Source of the DNA: Nemertoderma westbladi
Lineage: Eukaryota > Xenacoelomorpha > Nemertodermatida > Nemertodermatidae
Direction: 5' to 3'
Assembly (NCBI GenBank): GCA_032718475.1
Contig: JAUCBJ010002601.1
Span: 62,001-126,000 of the forward strand
Length of the DNA stretch: 64,000 bases
Under the pieces are notes generated by a model, which saw nothing but the letters and a program-made list of their open reading frames with translations, did no database searches and was not told the origin of the DNA. Position 1 is the stretch's first letter; every line of letters starts with the position of its first letter. The position numbers were made by a program, and so were the translations under genes. Below are positions 33,339-46,103 of this stretch, piece after piece.

Positions 33339-36300
33339 TATGTTATTCCAAAACTGTATTAATATGTATTGAACAGTTGAAGCGGGATTTTAAATTCTTA
33401 TCCGTCAATATACTGTAGGAGCTTGATTTACCATCATGTCGTTATTTATATTATCATATTTATGTGCGTTATTATTGTACCTACAGTACCTACTTTACGA
33501 GTAAATTATGATGGGTTATTGGACAGTTTGCGGTGCTAAAATTACCTAAATCAAAATGTGCTGTCAATAAATATCTTTATTTGAATAAAGGCTCTTTTTA
33601 TGACTAATATTTTTGAAATTGAGTTAATTAATCTAACTTTTTTTCACTAATTTCCAGAAAATTAGTTAAAACAAGTATTTTTTTCATCTTATTTTAGCTC
33701 ACTGTTTAGCTAGCTCAAAAATCTTCCGTCTGTACAGTACCGGTACTTGTACACGGTAACACAATTAGTAGGCATACTGTAGTACTGTACAGTACAGCAG
33801 TACTATACAATTTGAATACTGTAATTGGTGATAGTGGATAGACCTTTCTCATCCTTAGATCCTACAGAATGGCTGTTAGCAGTACCGGACCTGGTGGTTG
33901 GGGCCTAAATATTGACGATCTGTACGTGCTCGAAAATTTGAATGAGCAAGATGCCGCGATGTTTTCGGAGCTACTGACTCAGAAATCTTAGGATATCTAT
34001 CTGAAAGCTTGGGCAGCATTAATAGAGTATTATATGCCGTAAACAATGATAACGCTGGTGATTTTTTTTATTCAAATAAAACAATATATTCGATATAAAA
34101 ACGTAACGGAAATCACTATTTTCCACACATTTTCTTTAGAAAAATACTGTTATTCTGCCCTCGTGTGTTGAGTTTTCCCCTCGTTGGCATTTTAACACTC
34201 GCTTCGCTCGTGCTAAAAACCTGCCAACTTGACTTATCTATCGGTTAGTATTTAAACTTTAACTTCAAATTTAAACTTTTTAAACTATTAATAACAGGTC
34301 TTGTTTCGAGGTAGACGTAATAGCGGGAGAGCAGTTTGTAAAAAGTTACTCGCTAGGTGCTGTAATGTCTACGTTACTTCTACAATGAATTTGTACTGTA
34401 TCTGTAATTTAAAAAACTTAATGCAGTATATAAATTACTGTAAGAGATCCTACTGTTTACTACTACAGTATAATGCAGTATGTTGCTATAATGGACGACT
34501 GTATATAACAACTCGTTGTCAATATTAACTGCGTTAAGAAAAATGGGATGTACAGTATTCTACAGTGTTACATACAAACGCACTATTTACCCATCATACT
34601 GTAGATGCACCCAACCGAGATCGATTACCCCCTAGGGGATATTTCCCCCTCAACTGTTTACAACAGAACGAATATACTGTATACGAGAAACGTGAATCAA
34701 TAAAGCAGAAACGGAACTCCAAGGAATGAGGAAGCTAGCGAATAATGTTGGTGCGATTAAACAATTGTTGGGTTAGAAACAATAATTGAGTAAGTGGTTA
34801 AAAGGTTCGACGAAAATATTCGTCGAAAAAAAAAAGAAATGGAAAGAAGCACTTGTTGCTTTATTGTTCATGGTATCATTGTTTAATTATAAAATACCAT
34901 TGGGTGCAAACTCAATATACGGAAGCAATAAAAATTAATCCCTCTCCAGGGGAAATTGGACGCAAATAGCAGTTGCTTACTCTCAAAAATAAAACTGTAA
35001 CCTGTTCTATTGTGTTTAGTTTATTGTTTTGGTTAAAATAACGTGCCACTGTAACCTGCTCCTTTCCCTAAATTAAGAATTTGACATTGAGGCGGGATAT
35101 TAATTCGCAAAGATGGGATTTGCGTCCAGCTCCCCCCCCCCCCCCCCCCCCCCCCCTAACCTGTCTCAAAAATTTTACGAGGATCTGAATTTACACTTTA
35201 AAAAAATGGAAATTATTTATTTTAAGTTAAAGAAATAAAAATCAGTGATTTAAAGTCCTACTCTATCACTAAAATTAATTCGTGAAGAAAGTCTTTCTCT
35301 CACTAACACTTAGTGAAGGAAAGCAAAATTATTGCTATGCTGTAGTTAGCGAAAGTTTAACTTGCTTCCATTCCATTCTTGATAAATGATTAACCTTGAT
35401 TTGGCATTTCCAACTTGACAAAGAAAACTTTAATTTACATGTCAATTGCGTAAACTAATCAATTTCGCGTAGAACAAGTGACTTTATTCAATTACTAATA
35501 GGCTGAGCGAGGTAAATTATTTTTGCCCACAAATTCCGATCCATTGTTGTTTTTTTGAAGCAGTTGGTTGAGTAGTCAGTCATTCAGAAAAATTCCTTCA
35601 AAAATTTCGTCGTGGGGAAAATTTTTTGCAGACCCTTAAACATAGCAACGGAGATCTTTTGCATAACTACGTCTATCATGTAATAGCTATCGCTTTGAAA
35701 TTATAGCTGATCGGTGTATCAGATGTATCTAGTTTACTGGTCAATAAATTTTTTTTTAGACCATAGCAACCAGGTGAAAAATGACTACAAAGTTAGCAAC
35801 TTTTACAATGTGCTTAACAACGGCCCTTTCGCTGGTTCCAGCAACTTCCAAACGACTTCTAGACCGACTATATCGACTATAAGGAACAATATACAAATAT
35901 TTTCATTTTCTGTTTTAAATAGCAACTGGTCAAATGTGCATAGCAACGAGCTAATAAGGGTCACAGAAACTTCGAACTAATGCCTGCACCCAATATATTG
36001 ATAATGTCGAACAATATACACTTATTTTATGCTATGTTATGAGGCTTGTTGATTATCCTGTCCTGATTACGGAAGCCACTACTACATACTACTATAATTG
36101 AACTGCTGCATTGAAGGTGAACATTGAGATGCTATGCTTTGCTTATGCAGGCTTGAAAAATAAAAACTTTTGCCACCGCCATTCAATCCTCAATTGGCAT
36201 GACTAATGCAGCGTGCATTAAGAATGCTATGCCGGCTTATCAATAAAATTGCAGCATTGCTCAAGTGTCAAGAGGCGGCTTTGTTCAAGCTTGGGGGGAA

Positions 36301-37325
36301 CCACTGAGACACCTGGAATGATTATTGTACTTGACCTATATCAGGTCAGGTATTCTAGGTTATTGATCAAGAAAACTTTCCACCTCCATGCAGCATAAAG
36401 GAGGTGCCACCTGTAGCTGCATAGACCCTCTTACTAAGGGCAAATCTGGTCCTGTAACTAGGACCCCCTTCGTTCTGGGATAGGGGCGCCTTTGGTCCTG
36501 GATTAAGGACCCATATACTTGGTTGCAGGGGTATATGGGCTGGCCAGGCAGATGGTGATCTACCAATGGCTGGTCAGGAGAAGAGTGTTCTCATGTCCAA
36601 TTGAGTGCACTTCACTGCGACCAGCACCTGGCAGCAGGGGTACAGGGCATGGCCCAGCTGATTAGCTGCACAGCCAATGGTGGGTCATGTGCATCAGAGT
36701 AGGTATGGGTGATACGCCCAAAAATATGACTACACGGCGACACCAACCCTGTGGGTTGGCAAACCAGTGTGTGGTATTTGCCCCGAGAGCTGACTCGGCA
36801 GAAAAGCACCCCCCAACCCCCACTATGGATTACATTAGTAATGCGGAGGTCCGGCCACTAGAGGCCAGTGGAACTACCGGACACATTAGGTCTCACAGGG
36901 GTCAGTTATCTCCTGACCGGCTACCAGTCTCACCCCCTACTGGAAAGAGAGCTGTCAACAATTTTGTGAGTCCCTTTACTGATGACCTTTCTGGCCCAAA
37001 CCCTGGGTCACCAGGGAGGCCAGATTGTGAAGGGGAGAGGGATTCTGAAGTTTGAGGTTCTGTCTGATGAAGGACATGGGGGGGGGGGGGGGTTTGCGAC
37101 TTGCCCTGGCATCAGAAGATAATAGTGACAATGGTGGAATTGGTCTATTGATGAATCCAACTGCACATGCAGCATTGGACAAAATATACAAAATCTCTAA
37201 CCTCATCAACCGTTGCCACTTCTCATGTTCTGGAAGACTGGCTAAGAAGTTTCCTGTATATAAATTGCAGGTAAATTGCGGACATACGAGGTATCAGATA
37301 GTATTTACAGGTCTATCTTTTACCT

Positions 37326-37398
37326 GAGCCGCTAGCTGAATGGTTTGAGCGTCAGACTTCCAACCCAGAGGTCACCCGTTCGATCCCACCTGGACATC
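37326..37398 (+). repeat. tRNA-derived SINE head (A2)
   Basis: This is the duplicate of 4003-4075, with the same A-box-like and B-box-like words. It is not a functional tRNA. Confidence 0.5.
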
Positions 37399-37441
37399 AT
37401 TGCCGACTTTGCAAAAGCTGTGCTCAACAAAAAGATATAAT

Positions 37442-37875
37442 AAATCTCTGGATGGCACATTCACAAGAATGCTACGCCGGGTTCATTGTGTCAATTACAA
37501 TGCACACATCTCCTAACACACACATCTCCTAACACCTCCACTATATAACATTGGAGGTGTCTCATTGGTTCCCCCAAGCTTGACACTAGAACAAAATTGC
37601 CTCCGCTTTGCAGGACATTGCTTTCGCCGTGAGGACCAGCCAGTACATAATCTTGTACTTTGGCAGCCTCATGGAGTGAATAAGCATGGTGGACAGTCCA
37701 TGACTTTCTTGAGACGCATCTTAAAGGACACTGGCCTTGAAGATGCGGATGATCTAGCAAATTTCATGGGTGATAGGGAGTTGTGGCGGCGCAATTTTGT
37801 CGACAAGCCGGCACAGCATTCTTAAAAATGCAGCTGCAATGCAGCATGCCGATCCTAGTAGTAGTAGTAGTAGTA
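37442..37875 (+). mobile_element. 3' end of RTE-like LINE, truncated copy (A2)
   Basis: This is the duplicate of 4119-4557. It carries the same internal ACACATCTCCTAAC duplication, so both copies come from one insertion that predates the segmental duplication. The tail has two more TAG units in a row. Confidence 0.8.
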
Positions 37876-38270
37876 ACTCAAATAAAAATCAACTCCACAA
37901 ATTTGCCCTGAGATAGATAGATATGTAAACATTAACAAATACACCAAATAATGTATAGGTAGGCCTATTGTCCAACATAACCCCTATACCAGTAAAAATT
38001 TGCAGCTTATTTCCAAGGGGGAAGAAGTTTTGAAGGGATTTACTCCAACTGAACAAAATACGAATAATTAACATACAGTAAGTTAGAAAAGCCAGGGGGA
38101 TTTCAATCATGTCGACGAACTTTTGACTGTAGGCGTATCCGTATTTTTTGCTAGTTTTTATGGATATTTAAAGTCATAAAGGTGAAAGCCAACTTTGGGG
38201 TCAGACATAGAATTGGAAGTATTAATAAGTTATAATAATTAGTTGGGAAGCCACAGGGTTGGAGGGAAGT

Positions 38271-38579
38271 CCGGACAATTGCGACCCGGACAATTGCGAC
38301 CCGGACAATTGCGACCCGGTCAATTGCGACCCATGTTTTCAAATAAAAATTATGGGTCGCAATTGTCTGGGTCGCAATTGTCAATGATATACAATGATAT
38401 TTATCAATGATATACATTACATCTTTATACCTGGATCCGGACAATTGCGACCCGGACAATCGCGACCCGGTCAATTGCGACGCATCAATTTTTTCTTAAA
38501 TTATGGGTCGCAATTGACCGGGTCGCAATTGTCCGGATCGCAATTGTCCGGGTCGCAATTGTCCAGGTCGCAATTGTCC
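38271..38579. repeat. Foldback 15-bp unit arrays (A2)
   Basis: These are two hairpins, 38271-38382 and 38437-38579, matching those of A1. The first has an extra inverted GGGTCGCAATTGTCT unit absent from A1. Confidence 0.75.
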
Positions 38580-38819
38580 TAACATCGGTTGGAGGTAGTG
38601 TAGGAGCTACATGGTTGTAAGAGGTTGGAGTTGGTTTGGGAGCCACAGGGTTGGAAGAGGTTTGAGGTAGTGTAGGATAGATAGATAGATTTATTTATAC
38701 ATTATGTAAAAACAATAACAAATACACCAAACAATGTACCGATAAAAAGGTATTGTCAAACATAACATATAGGATTACCCCTAAAGCTTTGCAGCTTATT
38801 TCCAAGGGGGTCCTTGAAG

Positions 38820-41800
38820 TCACATGGTAGGAAGAGGTTGGAGTTGGTGTAGGAGCCACAGGGTTGGAAGAAGTAAGAGTTGGTGTGGGAACCACAGGGT
38901 TGGAAGAAATTGGAGATGGTGGGAGCCACAGGGTTTAAAGATGTTAGAGTTGGTGTGGGAGCCACGGGTTTGGAGTTGGTGTAGGAGCCACAGGGTTGGA
39001 AGAGGTTGGAGTTGGCGTGGGAGCCACATGGTTGGAAGAAGTTGGAGATGGTGGGAGCCACAGGGTTTAAAGATGTTAGAGTTGGTGTGGGAGCCACGGG
39101 TTTGGAGTTGGTGTAGGAGCCACAGGGTTGGAAGAGGTTGGAGTTGGTGTGACAGCCACGTGGTTGGAGTTGGTGTGGGAGCCACAGGGTTGGAAGAGGT
39201 TGGAGTTGGTGTGACAGCCACGTGGTTGGAGTTGGTGTGGGAGCCACAGGGTTGGAAGAGGTTGGAGTTGGCGTGGGAGCCACATGGTTGGAAGAAGTTC
39301 GAGATGGTGGGAGCCACAGGGTTTAAAGATGTTAGAGTTGGTGTGGGAGCCACGGGTTTGGAGTTGGTGTAGGAGCCACAGGGTTGGAAGAGGTTGGAGT
39401 TGGTGTGACAGCCACGTGGTTGGAGTTGGTGTGGGAGCCACAGGGTTGGAAGAGGTTGGAGTTGGCGTGGGAGCCACATGGTTGGAAGAAGTTGGAGATG
39501 GTGGGAGCCACAGGGTTTAAAGATGTTAGAGTTGGTGTGGGAGCCACGGGTTTGGAGTTGGTGTAGGAGCCACAGGGTTGGAAGAGGTTGGAGTTGGCGT
39601 GGGAGCCACATGGTTGGAAGAAGTTGGAGATGGTGGGAGCCACAGGGTTTAAAGATGTTAGAGTTGGTGTGGGAGCCACGGGTTTGGAGTTGGTGTAGGA
39701 GCCACAGGGTTGGAAGAGGTTGGAGTTGGCGTGGGAGCCACATGGTTGGAAGAAGTTGGAGATGGTGGGAGCCACAGGGTTTAAAGATGTTAGAGTTGGT
39801 GTGGGAGCCACGGGTTTGGAGTTGGTGTAGGAGCCACAGGGTTGGAAGAGGTTGGAGTTGGTGTGACAGCCACGTGGTTGGAGTTGGTGTGGGAGCCACA
39901 GGGTTGGAAGAGGTTGGAGTTGGTGTGGGAGCCACATGGTTGGAAGAAGTTGGAGATGGTGGGAGCCACAGGGTTTAAAGATGTTAGAGTTGGTGTGGGA
40001 GCCACGGGTTTGGAGTTGGTGTAGGAGCCACAGGGTTGGAAGAGGTTGGAGTTGGCGTGGGAGCCACATGGTTGGAAGAAGTTGGAGATGGTGGGAGCCA
40101 CAGGGTTTAAAGATGTTAGAGTTGGTGTGGGAGCCACGGGTTTGGAGTTGGTGTAGGAGACACAGGGTTGGAAGAGGTTGGATTTGGTGTGGCAACCACG
40201 TGGTTGGAAGAGGATGGAATTGGTGTGGGAGCCACAGGGTTGGGAGAAGTTGGAGTTGGTGTGGGAGCCACAGGGTTGGAAGAGGTTGGAGTTGGATTAG
40301 TAGCCACAGGGTTGGAAGAAGTTGACGTTGATGTCGGAGCCACAGGGTTGGAAGAAGTTGGAGTTGGTGTGGGAGCCACAGGGTTAGAAGAGGTTGGAGT
40401 TGGATTAGTAGCCACAGGGTTGGAAGAAGTTGAAGTTAATGTGGGAGCCAAAGGGTTTGAAGAGGTTAGAGTTAGTGTGGGAGCCACAGGATTGTAAGAG
40501 GTTAGAGTAGGTGTGGGAGCCACAGGGTTGGAGTTGGAGTGGGAGCCACATGGTTGGAAGAGGTTGGAGTTGGTGTGGGAGCCACAGGGTTGGAAGAGGT
40601 TAGATTTGGTGTGGGAGCCACAGGGTTGGAAGAAGTTGGAGTTGGTGTGGGAGCCACAGGGTTGGTAGAAGTTGGAGTTGGTGTGGGAGCCACAGGATTG
40701 TAAGAGGTTAGAGTTGGTGTGGGGGCCACAGGGTTGGAGTTGGTGTGGCAGCCACAGGGTTGGAAGAGGTTAGAGTTGGTGTGGGAGCCACAGGGTTGGA
40801 AGAAGTTGGAGTTGGTGTGGGAGCCACAGGATTGTAAGAGGTTAGAGTTGGTGTGGGAGCCACAGTGTTGGAAGAGGTTAGAGTTGGTGTGGAAGCCACA
40901 GGGTTGGAAGAGGTTAGAGTTGGTGTGGGAGCCACAGAGTTGGAAGAAGTTGAAGTTGATGTGGGAGCCACAGGGTTTGAAGAGGTTAGAGTTGGTGTGG
41001 GAGCCACGTGGTTGGAAGAGGTTAGAGTTGGATTGGGAGCCACAGGGTTGGAAGAGGTTGGAGTTTGTTGTGGGAGCCACAGGGTTGGAAGAGGTTGGAG
41101 TTGGTGTGGGAGCCACAGGGTTGGAGTTGGTGTGGGAGCCACAGGGTTGGAAGAGGTTGGAGTTTGTTGTGGGAGCCACAGGGTTGGAAGAGGTTGGAGT
41201 TGGTGTGGGAGCCACAGGGTTGGAAGATGTTAGAGTTGGTGTGGGAGCCACAGGATTTGAAGAGGTTGGAGTTGGTGTGGGAGGCACATGGTTGGTAGAG
41301 GTTGGAGTTGGTGTGGGAGCCACATGGTTGGTAGAGGTTGGAGTTGGTGTGGGAGCCACAGGGTTGGAAGGGGTTGGAGTTGGTGTGGGAGCCAAATGGT
41401 TGGAAGAGGTTGGAGTTGGTGTAGGAGCCACAGGGTTGTAAGAGGTTTGTGTTGGTGTGGCAGCCACATGGTTGGAAGAGGTTGGAGTTGGAGTGGGAGC
41501 CACAGGGTTGGAAGAGGTTGGAGTTGGTTTGGGAGCCACAGGGTTGGATGAGGTTGGAGTTGGTGTAGGAGCCATGGTTGGAAGAGGTTGGAGTTGGTTT
41601 GGGAGCCACAGGGTTGGAAGAGGTTGGAGTTGATGTGGGAGCCGCAGGGTTGGAAGAGGTTGGAGTTGGTGTGGCAGCCACGTGGTTGGAAGAGGTTGGA
41701 GTTGGTGTGGGAGCCACAGGGTTGGAAGAGGTTGGAGTTGGTGTAGCCATGGTTGGAAGAGGTTGGAGTTGGTGTAGGAGCCATGGTTGGAAGAGGTTGG

Positions 41801-42337
41801 AGTTGGTGTAGCCATGGTTGGAAGAGGTTGGAGTTGGTGTAGGAGCCATGGTTGGAAGATGTTAGAGTTGGTGTGGGAGCCACAGGGTTGGAAGAGGTTA
41901 GAGTTGGTGTGGGAGCCACAGGATTTGAAGAGGTTGGAGTTGGTGTGGGAGGCACATGGTTGGTAGAGGTTGGAGTTGGTGTAGCCATGGTTGGAAGAGG
42001 TTGGAGTTGGTGTAGGAGCCATGGTTGGAAGATGTTAGAGTTGGTGTGGGAGCCACAGGGTTGGAAGAGGTTAGAGTTGGTGTGGGAGCCACAGGATTTG
42101 AAGAGATTGGAGTTGGTGTGGGAGCCACATGGTTGGTAGAGGTTAGAGTTGGATTGGGAGCCACAGGGTTGGAAGAGGTTGGAGTTTGTTGTGGGAGCCA
42201 CAGGGTTGGAAGAGGTTGGAGTTGGTGTGGGAGCCACAGGGTTGGAGTTGGTGTGGGAGCCACAGGGTTGGAAGAGGTTGGAGTTGGTGCGGGAGCCACA
42301 GGTTTGGAGTTAGTGTAGGAGCCACAGGGTTGGAAGA
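38820..42337 (+). repeat. 36-bp minisatellite, left block
   Basis: The unit is GTTGGAGTTGGTGTGGGAGC followed by CACAGGGTTGGAAGAG. A 132-bp higher-order unit built of TGGCGTGGGAGCCACATGG, TTGGAGATGG and GGTTTAAAGATG variants repeats in the 39.0-40.1 kb part. The unit length is 12 codons, so several frames stay open for hundreds of codons on both strands. The longest is 506 codons at 40502-42022, minus, rich in Pro, Thr, Ser and Asn. There is no sign that these are genes. Confidence 0.95.
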
Positions 42338-44735
42338 CTACTACTAGGATCGGCATGCTGCATTGCAGCTGCATTTTTAAGAATGCTGTGCCGGCTTGTC
42401 AACAAAATTGCACCGCCACAACTCCCTATCACCCATGACATTTGCTAGATCATCCGCATCTTTAAGGCCAGTGTCCTTTAAGATGCGTCTCAAGAAAGTC
42501 ATGGGCTGTCCACCATGCTTATTCACTCCATGAGGCTGCCAAAGTACAAGATTATGCACTGGCTGGTCCTCACGGCGAAAGCAATGTCCTGCAAAGCGGA
42601 GGCGATTTTGTTCTAGTGTCAAGCTTGGGGGAACCAATGAGACACCTCCAATGTTATATAGTGTCTGGTTGGAGATGTGTGCATTGTACTTGACACAATG
42701 AACCCGGCGTAGCATTCTTGTGAATGTGCCATCCAGAGATTTGGTATCCTCAGCAGTTAGAGCCCAGCATGGACTCCCGTAGAGGAGTACTGGAACTACT
42801 GCTGCTCTAAATAATCGGACCTTAAGTTTCCGATTAATTCTCGGTGACTTCCAAATCCTGGAAAGCCTATTCAAGGCTGCCCATGCCTTTCCCTTACGTA
42901 TTCGAAGGTCCTCACCTGACTTCCGGATCCATGATCCCAGGTAACAGAAGTCGTCCACATGCTCAAGCATACCATCCTTTGAGCTTATGCTCATCCGATC
43001 AGAGACTTGCTGAGGACTTTCAAAGTTAACTGTCAGAATTTTGGACTTTCTGGAGTTAATAAAAAGACCAACACTAGAAGCAGCATGTTCTAATGAGCTG
43101 AGGAGCCGTTGGGCTCCCTCTAATGATTCTGAGAGTACTCCTAAGTCATCAGCAAAGTCTAGATCAGTTAGGTACTTGGCAGGATTTCCTCGACTTCTGG
43201 AGCCAGTAGGTGGAGTTATCATCACCCCATCATCATTATAATGATCTAAGGACATGTGTAGAACATAGTCAACCACAATAATGAACAAGAATGGTGCAAG
43301 TGTGTCTCCTTGGAGGACGCCCCATAACACTTCAAATGGTTCTGTGTCACCGTCAACAGTAGACACAAATGTTGTCGAACCATCGTATACTGATCTGATT
43401 GCTGCAATAATTTCATCAGGAATCCCATATAATGAAAGTATGCTGAACATACGTGAGCGAGAGACTGAATCAAAGGCCTTGAAGAAGTCAACAAAGATAA
43501 CAGCCAGATGCCTGTCTTTCTTTTTTGATAACTCTTCAATTATCCTTCTAAGTGCCAAAATGGGCTCCATGGTCCCACGACCTTTACGGAACCCATTTTG
43601 ATTTACACGGAGCAGTCTCTCAATGGGATCCCTGATGCGATTTAATAGAATCCTATTGTATAGCTTTGCAGCAATCGAGATCAATGAGATTCCCCGAAAA
43701 GAACCATAGAGTGTTAGGTTGCCCTTCTTGGGAACTGGCACCAACTTATTTGTTTTCATTTCTTGTGGGACTCTTGTTGTTCGGTACATGTCTACTATGA
43801 TGGGATAGATGAGCTTTAAACACTCAGGTATTTTAAAGACCTCAGGGGGAACACCATCTACTCCACTGGCACGATTGGTCTTAATGCTCTTTGCAGCAGC
43901 CTTCACTTCTGCAAAGGAGATATCGCCAATGGGAATGTCTGGGAGTACAGACTCAGACACTTTTACTTCTATAAAGTTATCAGGCAATACCCTGTCATTA
44001 TTGAGGAGCTTTTCAAAGTGGGCTTTCCAACCATTGAGGCGATCGGCTGGTGAATCAGCCTTAACCTTGGTGGTTGGTTGGCTTTTCCGCCCAGTAAGCA
44101 GATTGATCGATTTCCATGCCTGGGATGATTGCCTGCTGTCATCAGCATCATTGATGGCATCAACCTGTTGGTTTATTAGCTCCTGTAGATTAGCAGAGTA
44201 CTGCCTGTTCAGGGACCTAGATGCAGCCTTAACTGCATTCTTGGCCGCTGTAGTCTGTTTGAGTCGGGACTCTTTCTGCGCCTTATGGAGGTCATTTCGG
44301 CATTTCTGAATTTTGTTGTCAGTCCAGGGGGCCCTTTTCCTGTTTCGAGGGTATACAGGAACTGTTTCCGCAGCTGCTAACTTAACTGCTTCTGTAAAGG
44401 CAGTATAGCCCTCACAGTGATCTGCCGCCTCAGAGGCAAGAGCCTCATACCTGTTGCTCAGCTGTAGTGTGAAGCTGGATCTCACACTTGGCTGTTGCAA
44501 CAGAGAGGACCAGTCATGCCGCGGCAAGGCAGATTTCGTTGTTCTGCTAGCACGCAGACTAAGTCTTACCTTGGCCACAATAAGGCGGTGATCACTGGAG
44601 AAGGGTCGAAGTGTAAATGCATTACAGTCTTGTATAGAGCTCCTGTATTTCCTACGAAACAGAATATGGTCTATCTGGGACTTGTGACCACTGGGTCCAC
44701 TATGAGTCCATAGCTTTCCAGTTCGCTTCTTGAAC
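42338..44735 (-). mobile_element. 5'-truncated RTE-like LINE inserted in the 36-bp minisatellite
   Basis: This 2.4-kb copy runs on the minus strand from 44735 to its CTAGTAGTAG tail at 42338. TTGGAAGA occurs on both sides (42330-42337 and 44736-44743). That fits an 8-base target-site duplication, although the host unit also contains this word. It keeps the end of the endonuclease domain, all of the reverse transcriptase and the C-terminal region. It lacks most of the endonuclease and the 5' UTR, so it cannot be autonomous. Near-identity with the 8026-8846 copy suggests recent activity of the family. Confidence 0.88.
42377..44735 (-). CDS. LINE ORF: partial endonuclease plus reverse transcriptase (5'-truncated, open)
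   Basis: The frame is open for about 786 codons and ends in TAA at 42377-42379. It starts in the last part of an APE-type endonuclease (HKSQIDHILFRR, SSDHRLIVAKVRL; H of SDH is the catalytic His). Reverse transcriptase motifs follow: NKLVPVPKKG, SFRGISLISIAAKLYNRIL, VDFFKAFD (metal-binding Asp at 43487-43489) and FADD (43145-43156). A C-terminal region with LRFAGHCFRREDQ and a conserved W-Q-P-H-G follows. Endonuclease-RT proteins nick the target and copy their RNA at the nick. The SDH and C-terminal motifs resemble the RTE-type endonuclease-reverse transcriptases of invertebrates; exact clade placement is inferred. Upstream, the frame stays open into the minisatellite to an ATG at 44989, which makes an 870-codon frame with an 84-residue Pro/Thr/Ser-rich leader. 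That fusion is probably accidental. Confidence 0.85.
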
Positions 44736-45225
44736 TTGGAAGAGGTTGGAGTTGGTGCGGGAGCCACAGGTTTGGAGTTAGTGTATGAGCCACAGGGTTG
44801 GAAGAAGTTGGAGTTGGTGTGGGAGCCACAGGGTTGGAAGAGGTTAGAGTTGGTGTGGGAGCCACAGGATTTGAAGAGGTTGAAGTTGGTGTGGGAGGCA
44901 CATGGTTGGAGTTGATGTGGGAGCCACAGGGTTGGAGTTGGTGTGGGAGCCACAGGGTTGGAAGAGGTTGGAGTTGGTGCGGGAGCCACAGGTTTGGAGT
45001 TAGTGTAGGAGCCACAGGGTTGGAAGAGGTTGGAGTTGGTGCGGGAGCCACAGGTTTGGAGTTAGTGTAGGAGCCACAGGGTTGGAAGAGGTTGGAGTTG
45101 GTGCGGGAGCCACAGGTTTGGAGTTAGTGTATGAGCCACAGGGTTGGAAGAAGTTGGAGTTGGTGTGGGAGCCACAGGGTTGGAAGAAGTTGGAGTTGGT
45201 GTGGGAGCCACAGGGTTGGAAGAAT
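44736..45225 (+). repeat. 36-bp minisatellite, right block
   Basis: The array resumes after the LINE with the same 36-bp unit, including GTGCGGGAGCCACAGGTTTGG variants. It ends at GGTTGGAAGAATAC. Confidence 0.93.
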
Positions 45226-46103
45226 ACAAATAGTGTTACATGTTACAACGATTCTATCTTTACTTTAAATTAACTTTATAGAATTCCTTAAATTATAAAA
45301 ATGAACGGTTTTCCTTAAACCTGGTGACACTAGATGATATCTTAATGTGAAACAAACCCATTGTCAAATACCACCCTCTATTCAACTTCCGGAATTAATT
45401 ATATAACGGAAGTTATTAGTTAAAATTAAAAATTCGACGCGGGATGGGGGCACTATTGACGCAAATCCCAACTCGGAGAATAACATATTAATTATCATAA
45501 AGAGAAATTGCTAGAATATAGTGAGATGTTACTATTCTAACCAAAACAATAAACGAAAATCAATACCGGTAGCACAGGCTAAATAATCATTTCTGTGCTA
45601 TTAATCAGCTGTTATTTGAGTTGATTTTGCACTGGATCCATATCTTATAATGTGAACATTAAGGAATAAAAATGATATAGAATGTTACTTCTTACAATTA
45701 TTATTCCTGTGCTTGTATATTACATTAAAAACTACAATATATATAAATAAATAAACTTTAAATTAGTTCTCTTGAGCTCTGTTATTCAATAAAACAGTTA
45801 CAAAATCTATCTGAGAACAGTCACACCAGACATGGCTGAGCTAAATCAATATTGTGTACTTTTGCATGAACTATGAACTAAATTTATGTAAAATGATATC
45901 ATCACAAAAAAAAGCTCAATCTCATCTCAAAAAAGCTAACTAACTCACTCAATATCGCACTATAACTCAGTCTAACCAATCCAGTCAAAGCACCCCTCAC
46001 ATCCAGACTGATAAAATGCCTCAATATATTACGTATTCAACAACATTTGTACGCTACGGCCAGGTGGTTCATCTACAAAACTAACAAATTAATGAAGTTC
46101 ATT
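45226..46103. other. AT-rich intergenic region downstream of cytochrome c
   Basis: There is no gene. It holds a minus-strand piece of the poly-C-ended element (45456-45554) and a small inverted pair AACTTCCG/CGGAAGTT near 45390-45415. The cytochrome c 3' UTR should lie in its right part, but I see no clear polyadenylation signal close to the stop. Confidence 0.5.
45456..45554 (-). repeat. Partial copy of the poly-C-ended inverted-end element
   Basis: TTGACGCAAATCCC at the left and CCAAAACAATAAAC at the right match, in reverse, ATTTGCGTCCA and GTTTATTGTTTTGG of the 1614-1785 block. It is diverged and lacks the C run. Confidence 0.45.

Larger units (their letters stand above)
33339..38863. repeat. 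Segmental duplication copy A2
   Basis: This is the direct copy of 1-5530. Every sub-feature of A1 recurs here: dispersed repeat 34747-34975, inverted-end block with poly-C 34957-35156, LINE pieces 36208-36339 and 37442-37875, tRNA-like head 37326-37398, and foldback arrays 38271-38382 and 38437-38579. The right end merges into the 36-bp minisatellite, of which A1 has only about one unit at 5488-5530 and a few degenerate pieces nearby. Confidence 0.93.

Noticed and set aside
38820-42337. Long Pro/Thr/Asn-rich frames up to 506 codons, resembling a mucin- or glue-like protein
   Set aside because: They are open on both strands and in several phases because the unit is 36 bases. There is no signal peptide and no splice structure, and array growth after the duplication explains them.
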